Shown here: piece after piece, positions 36,291-44,926 of the stretch | Layout of the letters: each line of letters starts with the position of its first letter | How positions within the stretch are numbered: position 1 is the stretch's first letter | Origin: Chryseobacterium nakagawai | GTDB taxonomy: Bacteria > Bacteroidota > Bacteroidia > Flavobacteriales > Weeksellaceae | Assembly (NCBI RefSeq): GCF_900637665.1 | Contig: NZ_LR134386.1 | Span: 3,526,501 to 3,590,500, forward strand | DNA length: 64,000 bases | Direction: 5' to 3' | Position numbers and translations under genes: made by a program | Notes under the pieces: model-generated | What the model saw: the letters and a program-made list of their open reading frames with translations, nothing else | Told to the model about the DNA's origin: nothing | Database searches by the model: none

Positions 36291-38062
36291 TGGCTGGATA
36301 TATCTTTAAAGAATTACGTTTAACAGGAGAAAATAAAAAAGACGCTGTTGTTCAATTTAAACTTGGTTTAAATGTTATTTCCGGACCATCCAATACTGGT
36401 AAAACATTTATATTTGATTGCCTCGATTTTATGTTAGGTTCATCAGATAAATTGAAAGGAATTCCCGAACTAAAAGGCTATTCAAATATTTTTCTTGAAA
36501 TAGAAGCAGATGATCAGGTCTACACAATTGAAACAGAAATTAAAAATAACAATACTTATAAGGTATATCGTTCTAAAATCAATAAGTTAAGTTCCGAACC
36601 TGAAATTTTGAAAAGAAATTTAGATTCTAACTCCAAAGATAATTTGAATAGTTTCTTCTTAAGCTTGAACAATATTGAAAATAAGAAAATTAGAAAAAAT
36701 GTAAAAGGAGATACTATAAATTTATCCTACAGAAATGTTATAAAATTAGCCTTAATTGATGAAGAACGCATAATCACAAAAGCATCTCCAATCGTATCTC
36801 ATTATACGAGAGAAACTGAAGAATCAAATACTTTAAGGTTTTTCCTTACAGGGAATGATGATAGCAATATTCAAAAAAAGATCTCCAGTCAGGAGATACA
36901 GAAAAGGAAAGGAAAGATTGATTTGTTGCATGAATTTATCAGCAATACTGAAATCGATTCTAATTTGAATATTGATGATATTGAAAGCCAATTAGCGAAA
37001 ATTGATGTTTCCTTAAATAATTTCACACTGAATTTTGCTAGAATTAAAAAGGACTATTTGTCTGTTGAAAGCGATTACAAAAATAAAAATGTTGATTTTA
37101 CAGATTTAAATAAACGACATAATGAAATTACGGAATTATTAAAAAGATCTTACATATTAGAGCAACAATATAACAGCGATGTCTTAAGACTTAAATCTAC
37201 GATAGAATCAGGTATATTTATGTCCGAAAACAATGATGCTTCTTGTCCTACATGCAAGCAGGAAATTGCCACTAAAACACTGGACATAGAGCAAATTATT
37301 GTTTCTTGCGAATCAGAAATCGAAAAAATAAATTCGCTTTTAAAAGAATTAAAAGTTTCACAAAGTTTAATTAGTGAAGAAAAGGAAGATATTGATAAAA
37401 AGCTATCATCTACAACAGCTGAACTTGAGCAGTTAAGAATAAAGTTAAAAGACGGAATCGGTAATGAATTGGATAAAACAATTGAAATTCTAACAACGTT
37501 AAATAACAAGAAAAGTCAATTGATCGGCATTCGGGATATTATTAATAAAACCAATTCTTTTTCGCAAACTATCAGAGATTTAGAGTCATCAATTCCAATA
37601 TCTAAAGGCAACTACCCTACTTTAACATCCGATGTGACAAAAAAACTTTGTAAAAGAATGTCCGAAATATTGAAAGAAATCGGGGAAAATAAAATTGTTA
37701 ATTATAGTAGTGAATCGTTTGAATTTGAAATAGGAAATAGTTTTAGAAATACCTATGGAAAAGGTTATAGAGCTATTTACTATTCAGTATATATAATTGC
37801 TTTAAATGAGCTGATGGAAGACAATACGTACCGAATTGGTGTTCCTGTATTAGATTCTCCGCTAGTTACGTACAAGAAAGCAAATGCAAACGGAGAAGGA
37901 ATCGAATTAAATTTGGCAATGGATTTTTACAGATATATAGCTAAAACAAAAATCAAACAAACTATAATTTTAGAGAACGAAGTACCACCCAACGATATTT
38001 TAGATCAAATTAATCACATTGAATTTAAAGGATTCGGACATGGCTTCATTCCTCAACATTAG
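36290..38062 (+). CDS. SMC/Rad50-like ATPase of the ABC-three-component system (DUF3732-like)
   Basis: Protein of 590 aa. Walker A SGPSNTGKTFIFDCLDFML starts at about 31, followed by long heptad-rich coiled coil (about 200-440) interrupted by a zinc-hook-like CPTCKQE (about 319-325), and a C-terminal lobe with YSVYIIALNELME and VPVLDSPLVTYKK (Walker B-like region). The layout is that of DUF3732-type SMC-like ATPases. Translationally coupled to the middle component. It probably senses invading nucleic acid and licenses the nuclease (inference). Confidence 0.8.
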   Translation: MAGYIFKELRLTGENKKDAVVQFKLGLNVISGPSNTGKTFIFDCLDFMLGSSDKLKGIPELKGYSNIFLEIEADDQVYTIETEIKNNNTYKVYRSKINKLSSEPEILKRNLDSNSKDNLNSFFLSLNNIENKKIRKNVKGDTINLSYRNVIKLALIDEERIITKASPIVSHYTRETEESNTLRFFLTGNDDSNIQKKISSQEIQKRKGKIDLLHEFISNTEIDSNLNIDDIESQLAKIDVSLNNFTLNFARIKKDYLSVESDYKNKNVDFTDLNKRHNEITELLKRSYILEQQYNSDVLRLKSTIESGIFMSENNDASCPTCKQEIATKTLDIEQIIVSCESEIEKINSLLKELKVSQSLISEEKEDIDKKLSSTTAELEQLRIKLKDGIGNELDKTIEILTTLNNKKSQLIGIRDIINKTNSFSQTIRDLESSIPISKGNYPTLTSDVTKKLCKRMSEILKEIGENKIVNYSSESFEFEIGNSFRNTYGKGYRAIYYSVYIIALNELMEDNTYRIGVPVLDSPLVTYKKANANGEGIELNLAMDFYRYIAKTKIKQTIILENEVPPNDILDQINHIEFKGFGHGFIPQH

Positions 38063-38109
38063 TTCATACTCTAGCTTAGTGGCTGTAAAAAATTAATATT
38101 ACAAAAGAT

Positions 38110-39033
38110 ATGTATGAAGATCCCTCACTATTTTGGAAAAATTTTCGCTTAGGTACCGAGCTTCATGTTGCAGGGAGTATGATCTATAATGGATTGTATT
38201 CCTTCGATCAGATTGAATATTTTCGTTATGAACATGAGATATTTGAGTTTTTGTATAATATATCTATTGGTATCGAAAGACTACAGAAAATAACAATTAT
38301 TCTTAGTGAGCATACAGAAAAGGTTAATCAATCAGATTTTGAAAAAACATTGATTACTCATAATCATATGGATCTTTTAAATAGAATAAAGCAGAAACAT
38401 ACATTAAATTTTGGAAAACAACATGTCAAGTTTTTGCAGTTATTGACCGATTTTTACCGGACAACCCGATATAGTCGATATAACTTGCAATCTGTTTATG
38501 AACCCAATCAAGATCTTTTTCGCTTTATCGCATTTCTAAAATCAGAGTTAAAAGTAACTGAACAACATGGAATAAAACCAATGGTAGAAAACAGTATTTC
38601 GGTAAAAAGGTTCATTGGAAAATTATTAAAAAAGATATGTTCAGTGCTTTACGAAATCATTCAAAATGAATCACGAAATAGAAATATCAACACCTACGAT
38701 ATTCTGACGTTCTCCAAACCCTATAAAATTTTTATTGAACAAGAATTTACCTTTGAAAAAGAAAAACATCTTCAAAGAGAGCTATTAATTTTACTTCTCT
38801 CAGGTAAGATGAATGATGGTATGACCAATTTTGTGAAAAATATAGAACCTCTTGGATTTGGTAACTATACAAGCAATGAATATATCAGATACATGCTCGA
38901 TATCAGAAATAATCCTGAAATAATCGATGAGATGCTAACGATTCTCGAAGATGAGCCAATGAAAAAAGACCGACTCGAAAAAGTGCGAATTATTGGTGAT
39001 AAAAATATATATTTTCAGGATGATGATGATTAA
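38110..39033 (+). CDS. Helical protein of unknown family, possible HEPN-like
   Basis: Protein of 307 aa, predicted all-alpha. ISIGIERLQKITIILSEH and ITHNHMDLLNRIKQKH resemble the second and third helices of HEPN-type domains (E-R-L-x-K, then H-x-x-x-LL). A clear RxxxxH active site is not obvious (RTTRYSR is present). It starts 47 bp after the ABC ATPase and 47 bp before the GmrSD-like gene, so it is the first gene of the four-gene set. Family call is tentative. Confidence 0.4.
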   Translation: MYEDPSLFWKNFRLGTELHVAGSMIYNGLYSFDQIEYFRYEHEIFEFLYNISIGIERLQKITIILSEHTEKVNQSDFEKTLITHNHMDLLNRIKQKHTLNFGKQHVKFLQLLTDFYRTTRYSRYNLQSVYEPNQDLFRFIAFLKSELKVTEQHGIKPMVENSISVKRFIGKLLKKICSVLYEIIQNESRNRNINTYDILTFSKPYKIFIEQEFTFEKEKHLQRELLILLLSGKMNDGMTNFVKNIEPLGFGNYTSNEYIRYMLDIRNNPEIIDEMLTILEDEPMKKDRLEKVRIIGDKNIYFQDDDD

Positions 39034-39080
39034 TTGCAGTATTTATAAATTTTAATTAATAACAATATAAAAAACTATAC

Positions 39081-40874
39081 ATGAAAGCTGAAGCAATGTC
39101 GTTGACATTTTTAGGAAATGAAGGTCTTGTGAGAATTCCTTTTTTTCAACGTGGTTATGTTTGGGACATAACAAATTGGGATGATATACTAACTGATTTA
39201 TTAGATTTTGAGAAAAGTCATTTCCTTGGGTCACTAATTCTAAAACAACAAGAGAAACAATCTGGTAAGCCAAAAGAAGTTTTGGTAATTGACGGACAAC
39301 AACGACTTACCACCTTAAGCATTTTACTTAGAGCAATTTTTAACGGTTTTGACACAGAGACACAAGAAAATAGTGAAGATGCTCTAAGGAATTATCTATT
39401 CTTTAAAAAAAATAAAACTGACAAAAATTATTTTGTTAAAATAAGTCATTCAAAAGTAGACCGATCTCACTTTCATGATGTTATCAATAATAAAATACCT
39501 GATGATCTATACGAATCAATAACAGTAGAAAATGCTGCTACTAAGACAACTTCAAAAAATAGTAAAATATATCAATGTTATAAGTATTTCTCTGAAAGAT
39601 TAAAAGACATTTCATTGGAAGACCGCTTGGAGCTATTTAACAGATTATTAGATGATGAGAACAAAATTCTGGTTATTATCGATTTGTCCGAAAAAGAAAA
39701 TGAACAAACGATATTTGATACAATCAACAGTGCTGGTGTTAGGCTAAGCAGTGCAGATATCGTTAAAAATGCCTTATTTCAGAAAGCTTTAGAGCTATTT
39801 GATACAGAAGGAGAAGTTGAAGAGCTTTATCAGTCAAATTGGGAGAATGTCTTTACAATTGATGAGGAAGCAATTATTTTTTGGGATACTCCACGAGCTA
39901 CAGGAAGATTAATGCGTGATAATATAGAGATTTTATTACATTCAATTTCCGTTATAAAAGGCTTTTTCGACCCCGATAAACATACTTTGTCAGACCTTTC
40001 CAATCTTTATAAGAATTATATTTTTAATATTTCAAGAAGTAATCTAAAGGATTTCATTAGTGAGATTGCGAAATATGCAACATTATTTAGAGAAAAAATA
40101 TTGGTTTTTAATCCAAGCACGCTTTTTACTTACCAAGATCACTATATAAGACTATTCCATATTCTTAACATATGTGAAATTTCCACATTTCATCCTTATG
40201 TTCTATCTCTTTTCTATAAGTACGATAACGATGAAACCAAACTTCTTAAAGAACTTTCAAAAGTTGAATCACTAGTTGTCAGAAGAATGATAACCAAATC
40301 AGAAACGAAAAGTTATAACAAGATGTGTAAAGAATTTATTAGGGATAATTCGGCAATTGATCTTAAACTCTTCGAGCAGACTGATGATAATATAAAAAAT
40401 GGTTTAACATCGATAGTCAATAAAAATGCCACATTACTTCTGTTCTGGATAGAGCTATATCGCAGAGCAAACGACCGAAAACAATCAGTTAAGGAACTTA
40501 AATATAATTATTCTCTAGAACATCTGATGCCACAAAAATGGGAACAGTTCTGGAGCAATGTTGATATTTTAGATGCAAATGGAATATTAATCTCTGATCG
40601 AGACACAGCAAAGAAAGAGCGTGTGGCGAAAATTAGTCATATCGGTAACATGACCTTACTTAATAGTTCCTTAAACACTTCTTTAAGAAATTACGAATTT
40701 GATAGAAAAATTAAAGGGGAAGGAAGAAAAAAAGGCATCAAAGATTATGCTGATTTGGGAATAACAAAATTTGATATACTGACACCATACGAAGGTGGGG
40801 ATAAAATTTGGAACGAGACTAAAATTGTGAAGAGAACTGAGGATCTTGCTAACGATATTATTCAAATATGGTAA
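39081..40874 (+). CDS. DUF262/DUF1524 (GmrSD-type) protein
   Basis: Protein of 597 aa with both GmrSD domains fused. The DUF262 (ParB-like NTPase) part has IPFFQRGYVWD (about 19-29), FLGSLILKQQ and VIDGQQRLTTLSILLRAI (about 73-90). The C-terminal DUF1524 (HNH-like) has LEHLMPQKWEQFW and ISHIGNMTLLNSSLN. GmrSD enzymes are type IV restriction enzymes that cleave modified (often glucosylated) DNA. Here the gene sits 18 bp before an unrelated nuclease-like gene, an unusual partnership. The HNH histidines and Asn look present. Confidence 0.85.
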   Translation: MKAEAMSLTFLGNEGLVRIPFFQRGYVWDITNWDDILTDLLDFEKSHFLGSLILKQQEKQSGKPKEVLVIDGQQRLTTLSILLRAIFNGFDTETQENSEDALRNYLFFKKNKTDKNYFVKISHSKVDRSHFHDVINNKIPDDLYESITVENAATKTTSKNSKIYQCYKYFSERLKDISLEDRLELFNRLLDDENKILVIIDLSEKENEQTIFDTINSAGVRLSSADIVKNALFQKALELFDTEGEVEELYQSNWENVFTIDEEAIIFWDTPRATGRLMRDNIEILLHSISVIKGFFDPDKHTLSDLSNLYKNYIFNISRSNLKDFISEIAKYATLFREKILVFNPSTLFTYQDHYIRLFHILNICEISTFHPYVLSLFYKYDNDETKLLKELSKVESLVVRRMITKSETKSYNKMCKEFIRDNSAIDLKLFEQTDDNIKNGLTSIVNKNATLLLFWIELYRRANDRKQSVKELKYNYSLEHLMPQKWEQFWSNVDILDANGILISDRDTAKKERVAKISHIGNMTLLNSSLNTSLRNYEFDRKIKGEGRKKGIKDYADLGITKFDILTPYEGGDKIWNETKIVKRTEDLANDIIQIW

Positions 40875-40892
40875 TTAGATAATTATAGAACA

Positions 40893-42002
40893 ATGGCACC
40901 AGAAAATATAAAAGGGGCATTATTGGAATATATCATTCGTGAAATGCTCAAAAATTGTGGTTTCACAAATGTTAAGGTTGATCCGGAGGGAATTTTTTCC
41001 TACGAAAGCATGGGTCTATTCTTTATTAATGGCAGAGGTGCTGCACATGATGCAGATATAATAATGAATCCTCCCATACAGATGCCATTTGCATACCCTA
41101 CGCAATTAATATTTGAGTGCAAATCTTATGGAAAAACCAATAAAGTTGGACTGCCCATAATAAGAAATGCTGTAGGATTTAGAAACGACATTAATGAATT
41201 TGAAATAGTTACCCGTGATAGTCTTCAAGAAAGAAAAAATAATCGAAGAGCTTCCTATGCAATTGATAGCAGAACACGTTACTTATATCAAGTTGGGGTC
41301 GCATCTGTTAACGATTTTAGTGCACCAGCTGTTGAGTTTGCAGCAAATAACAAAGTGCCACTTATTTCATTAAAATGGTTTCTTGATGATGATACTATTG
41401 AGAAAATCAATTCAATTAGTAGTATAACACTGCGTGTATTTTCTTCATTTGAACTTCGCCAACTTTACAATTTTTTAAAAGACAGAGCTGGTGACATTAC
41501 TGATCTAAGACATCAAATAGCAAGTAATTTACTTGAGGAAGACAATTTATTAAGCCAAATAATCAATTTTTCAAATGAAGCTATTCGATATTCATATGTA
41601 GGTCTTTTGGAAACAGGTGATATGGTTTTTCTTTTTGCAAGAACAAGAAGAGAGAACAATATTTTGAATAAAATTCAAAATTTCAATAGTTTAAAGGCCT
41701 TGAAAGCTGAAATTCATTGGTGGAATGATCGACCTAATGTCTGGCGCCTAACTGTATATTCTGAACATAGAGATGAAGAAGACTCGACAGAATTTGATTT
41801 TTATGTACCAGATAAAATTTTCAAAAATTGGAAAAAATTTAATTTGGATAAAAATGCAGCATTGGATATTAAGCAAAACTTTTTTTCTAAAATTTTTGTT
41901 TTTAATCATCGTAATAATCCTGTAATCCCATTCTCAATTATTAGTTTGAATAGAGAATGGTTGAGTGAAGCGAGAGACAGGTTAGATGACAATATCAATT
42001 AA
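40893..42002 (+). CDS. PD-(D/E)XK-like protein of the four-gene set
   Basis: Protein of 369 aa. An N-terminal domain starts ALLEYIIREML (a typical leading helix of restriction-like folds), then DADIIMNPP (Asp near 54) and PTQLIFECKSYGK (E-x-K near 76-78), the three parts of a PD-(D/E)XK site. The remainder is helical and then beta-rich with no recognised family. The gap of 18 bp to the GmrSD-like gene and 27 bp to the NTPase gene suggests one operon. I do not know a characterised homologue. Confidence 0.5.
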   Translation: MAPENIKGALLEYIIREMLKNCGFTNVKVDPEGIFSYESMGLFFINGRGAAHDADIIMNPPIQMPFAYPTQLIFECKSYGKTNKVGLPIIRNAVGFRNDINEFEIVTRDSLQERKNNRRASYAIDSRTRYLYQVGVASVNDFSAPAVEFAANNKVPLISLKWFLDDDTIEKINSISSITLRVFSSFELRQLYNFLKDRAGDITDLRHQIASNLLEEDNLLSQIINFSNEAIRYSYVGLLETGDMVFLFARTRRENNILNKIQNFNSLKALKAEIHWWNDRPNVWRLTVYSEHRDEEDSTEFDFYVPDKIFKNWKKFNLDKNAALDIKQNFFSKIFVFNHRNNPVIPFSIISLNREWLSEARDRLDDNIN

Positions 42003-42029
42003 GTACAAGCAAAAATCTTTATTAGACTT

Positions 42030-42479
42030 ATGAAAAAAACAATCGTAGCACTGTGGAATAATCCTAATACCGGAAAAACAGAAACTTTAAGAGCTTTAGC
42101 AGAAATTATTATTAATAACTTAACTGATCTAGTTCCAATATTTCCAATTCCATTAGCTGTAAATCAGGAAGACGATTTTAGATTAGTAGTTCAAATAAAT
42201 GGCAGAATTATAGGAATTGAATCTCAAGGTGATCCTAACACAAATTTGCTTGAACGATTGCTAGAATTGGTAAATGACTTTAATTGTGATGTCATAATTT
42301 GTGCAACACGACTTAGAGGTGAAACCGTTTGGGCGGTTGAAAATATCCATGAAAATTTTAATTATGAAACGATTTGGACTTCGACATATCAAGTGTCGAA
42401 TCCAAATATTTTTCAAATATCTAACAGAACAAAAGCTGAACATCTCGTTGATTTGTTAAGAATTTTAGATTTAATGTAA
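42030..42479 (+). CDS. Small P-loop NTPase
   Basis: Protein of 149 aa. Walker A NNPNTGKTETLRALAEII begins near residue 9 and a Walker B-like strand CDVIICATRLRG lies near 90. The rest is a compact alpha/beta fold. It is small for an ATPase and has no helicase motifs, so it may be an NTP- or nucleotide-sensing partner of the preceding nuclease-like protein. It is the last gene of the seven-gene run. Family unrecognised. Confidence 0.5.
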   Translation: MKKTIVALWNNPNTGKTETLRALAEIIINNLTDLVPIFPIPLAVNQEDDFRLVVQINGRIIGIESQGDPNTNLLERLLELVNDFNCDVIICATRLRGETVWAVENIHENFNYETIWTSTYQVSNPNIFQISNRTKAEHLVDLLRILDLM

Positions 42480-42501
42480 CGTGAATTTTCACTTGAGCCA
42501 T

Positions 42502-42711
42502 TTATTCTAAAAGAACTTCAATCGATGACTCCGTGCTATCTTTATACAGAAACCATGAGATATTGATGATCTTAAGATAATCTTTTTTGGCTCCCAGTTG
42601 TTTTTCGGATAAAAGTTCAGTAATTTAAATATATTCTCCGATACGGGGAAGGAATGGGAGATCCCATTTGATCTCTACTGATGAATGTTTATAACATAAA
42701 AACACTTTCAT
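42502..42711 (-). pseudogene. Short conserved-looking gene with an internal stop, downstream of topB
   Basis: Starting at the ATG at 42711, the frame reads MKVFLCYKHSSVEIKWDLP up to GEYI, meets a TAA, then continues ITELLSEKQLGAKKDY to a second stop at 42502 (70 codons in all). Protein-like character on both sides of the stop suggests a recent inactivating mutation. The normal length would be about 69 aa. It ends the topB operon. No family is recognised. Confidence 0.5.
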
Positions 42712-42748
42712 AGTTTTTTATTTCTAAGATACTTATTTTAAAATAAAT

Positions 42749-44869
42749 TTAGTGATCAGGGAATTCAAAGATGGTTTTGTGATCCTCTTTCAAAACGATG
42801 TAGGCACTGAACTTTTTTCCGTTTTTTGCTTTCATATTTTTGATAAGTGGGGTTTTTCTGTTGTTGATGAGTGAAGTGATCTGCTCTATGCTGAGCTGTA
42901 CTCCGCAAACAGTTCTGAACTGTAACCAGTTGCATTGCTCATCTGGACATTTAATGATTTTGTCCTTGATGATAAGGTTTTGCTGCTTGCATTTTGGGCA
43001 TTTGAGTTCCGGGATGTTTTCTTGAGCGATGGATAATAATAAAAGTTCTTTGGTGATCTCTGTTGTGTAGTCTTTGATATCGGTGATGAATCGTTTTGAG
43101 CTGAGCTCGCCTTTTTCGATCTTGTCCAATGCCATCTCCCACTCTGCGGTCATTTGCACATTGGCTATCTTTTGGTCTTTGACAAGATGGTAAACTTTGA
43201 TTCCTTTTTCGGTTGGTACTAGAGCCTTGCTTTTTCGGTTGATGTAGTTTCTGCTGAGCAATGTCTCAATGATTGATGCCCTGGTGGCAGGTGTACCGAT
43301 CCCGATATTTGAAATGGCTTTCTGTGCTTCTTTATCTTCAATCGATCTTCCTGCATTTTCCATCGCCGATAACAGATCTGCCTCACTGTACAGTTTGGGC
43401 GGTTGGGTTGTTTTTTCCTGTAGCACAGCTTGGGAAATTTTAAGTTCATCCCCGATCTTGAATTCAGGAAGTTCAATGAGTGTTTTTTCAACTTTATTGT
43501 TATTGGAATTGCTGTCGTTATTTTTGTTATTATCGTTATGTTCTGAGAGTAACCCTTTGATGGCTCGCCAGCCTTTGGTCAGTATTTTTGATCCTTTGAT
43601 GCTGAATTCATAGTGGTGCACTTTGAGCGTAATATGACTGACCTGCTTGGAGCAATGTTCTGAAAGGGATTCCAGTAAACGATAGGCGATCATATCGTAG
43701 ATGGCTTTCTCCGTTGCGGTGATCGCTGATGGGATCTTTGTAGTGATCAGAAGTCCGTGATGGTCGGTCACCTTGAGGTCATTCACCATCCTTTTGTTGA
43801 AGTTCCCGAATTTAAGGGTTGAAATGGCAGGTTTGAATTGATCGACCGTATTGAGAATTCTGACCAGCTCCGGGATCTCCGCCCAGAGGTCTTCGGGAAT
43901 ATAGTTGCTGCCAGTTCTTGGATAGGTGATGAATCTCTTTTCGTAAAGTGACTGTGCGGTCTGCAAGACCTCATCGGCTGATAGTCCCAATTTTCTGTTG
44001 GCTTCCTTCTGAAGTTCTGTCAGGTCAAAAAGTAGGGGTGCTGGTTCTTTTAAAGTTTGGATTGAGACATTCTCAACAGTGGCCCTGCCCTCTCTTTCTA
44101 TGGATCTTAGGATCTGCTCTGCCTGTTTTTTGTCTTCCCATTGTTCAGTTGACTGGCTGGTGAAATCCAGGTATTCTTTTCGGTGCTTTAACTGGATCTG
44201 GAAGTATTTCTTCTGTTTGAAATTTTGATGGTCATCAAATCTTTTGCAGATCAAAGCTAATGTCGGGGTCTGTACCCTGCCTAAGGAATAAACATCCTGG
44301 TTAGCGGTAATGCTCAATGCCTGGGTGGCATTGATCCCGACCAGCCAGTCGGCTTCGCTTCTGGCTTTGGCTGCCTGATACAAACCATCGAATGCTGAAC
44401 CGGACTGTAGCTTTTTGAAGCCATCCTGTATGGCTTTTTCTGTAAGGGAACTGATCCACAGTCTTTCAAATGGTTTGTTACATTCTAGATGGTGGTAGAT
44501 GTATCTGAAGATCAGCTCTCCTTCCCTTCCCGCATCGGTAGCTACAATAATGCTTTCGCATCTATTGATGATATTTTGTATGATCTTTAATTGTTTGAGG
44601 GCTGACGGATCAGGCTGGTAACCTTTGTGGTTTTGCTTTTTGATGGACCTTGGGATCAACAGGAATGGATCTGGAAAGATAGGTAAAGAGGCTTTGTCAA
44701 AGCCTCTTATACCATAATCTTCCGGCATTCCCAATGACACCAAATGACCTAATGCCCAGGTTATGCAGTAACCGTTGCCCTCCAGGTAACCGTCTTTTCT
44801 TTCGTTGGCATTTAACAATTGGGCGATCTCTCGTGCAACACTTGGCTTTTCTGCGATGATGGCTTTCAT
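42749..44869 (-). CDS. topB: DNA topoisomerase III (type IA)
   Basis: Protein of 706 aa. N-terminal TOPRIM (AEKPSVAREIAQLL and the acidic ATDAGREGELIFRY motif), type IA central domains with the active-site tyrosine in RFITYPRTGSNY (near residue 315) and a C-terminal zinc-ribbon CPKC..CPDEQC. This is the element-encoded TopB found next to DUF3945 genes in Bacteroidota conjugative elements, where it probably resolves transfer or replication intermediates. The gene is intact. Confidence 0.92.
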   Translation of the reverse strand: MKAIIAEKPSVAREIAQLLNANERKDGYLEGNGYCITWALGHLVSLGMPEDYGIRGFDKASLPIFPDPFLLIPRSIKKQNHKGYQPDPSALKQLKIIQNIINRCESIIVATDAGREGELIFRYIYHHLECNKPFERLWISSLTEKAIQDGFKKLQSGSAFDGLYQAAKARSEADWLVGINATQALSITANQDVYSLGRVQTPTLALICKRFDDHQNFKQKKYFQIQLKHRKEYLDFTSQSTEQWEDKKQAEQILRSIEREGRATVENVSIQTLKEPAPLLFDLTELQKEANRKLGLSADEVLQTAQSLYEKRFITYPRTGSNYIPEDLWAEIPELVRILNTVDQFKPAISTLKFGNFNKRMVNDLKVTDHHGLLITTKIPSAITATEKAIYDMIAYRLLESLSEHCSKQVSHITLKVHHYEFSIKGSKILTKGWRAIKGLLSEHNDNNKNNDSNSNNNKVEKTLIELPEFKIGDELKISQAVLQEKTTQPPKLYSEADLLSAMENAGRSIEDKEAQKAISNIGIGTPATRASIIETLLSRNYINRKSKALVPTEKGIKVYHLVKDQKIANVQMTAEWEMALDKIEKGELSSKRFITDIKDYTTEITKELLLLSIAQENIPELKCPKCKQQNLIIKDKIIKCPDEQCNWLQFRTVCGVQLSIEQITSLINNRKTPLIKNMKAKNGKKFSAYIVLKEDHKTIFEFPDH

Positions 44870-44926
44870 AGGATTGGATTTATTATGATTAGAATTGTTT
44901 TTGTGATTGTAATTGTAAGTCTTGGA

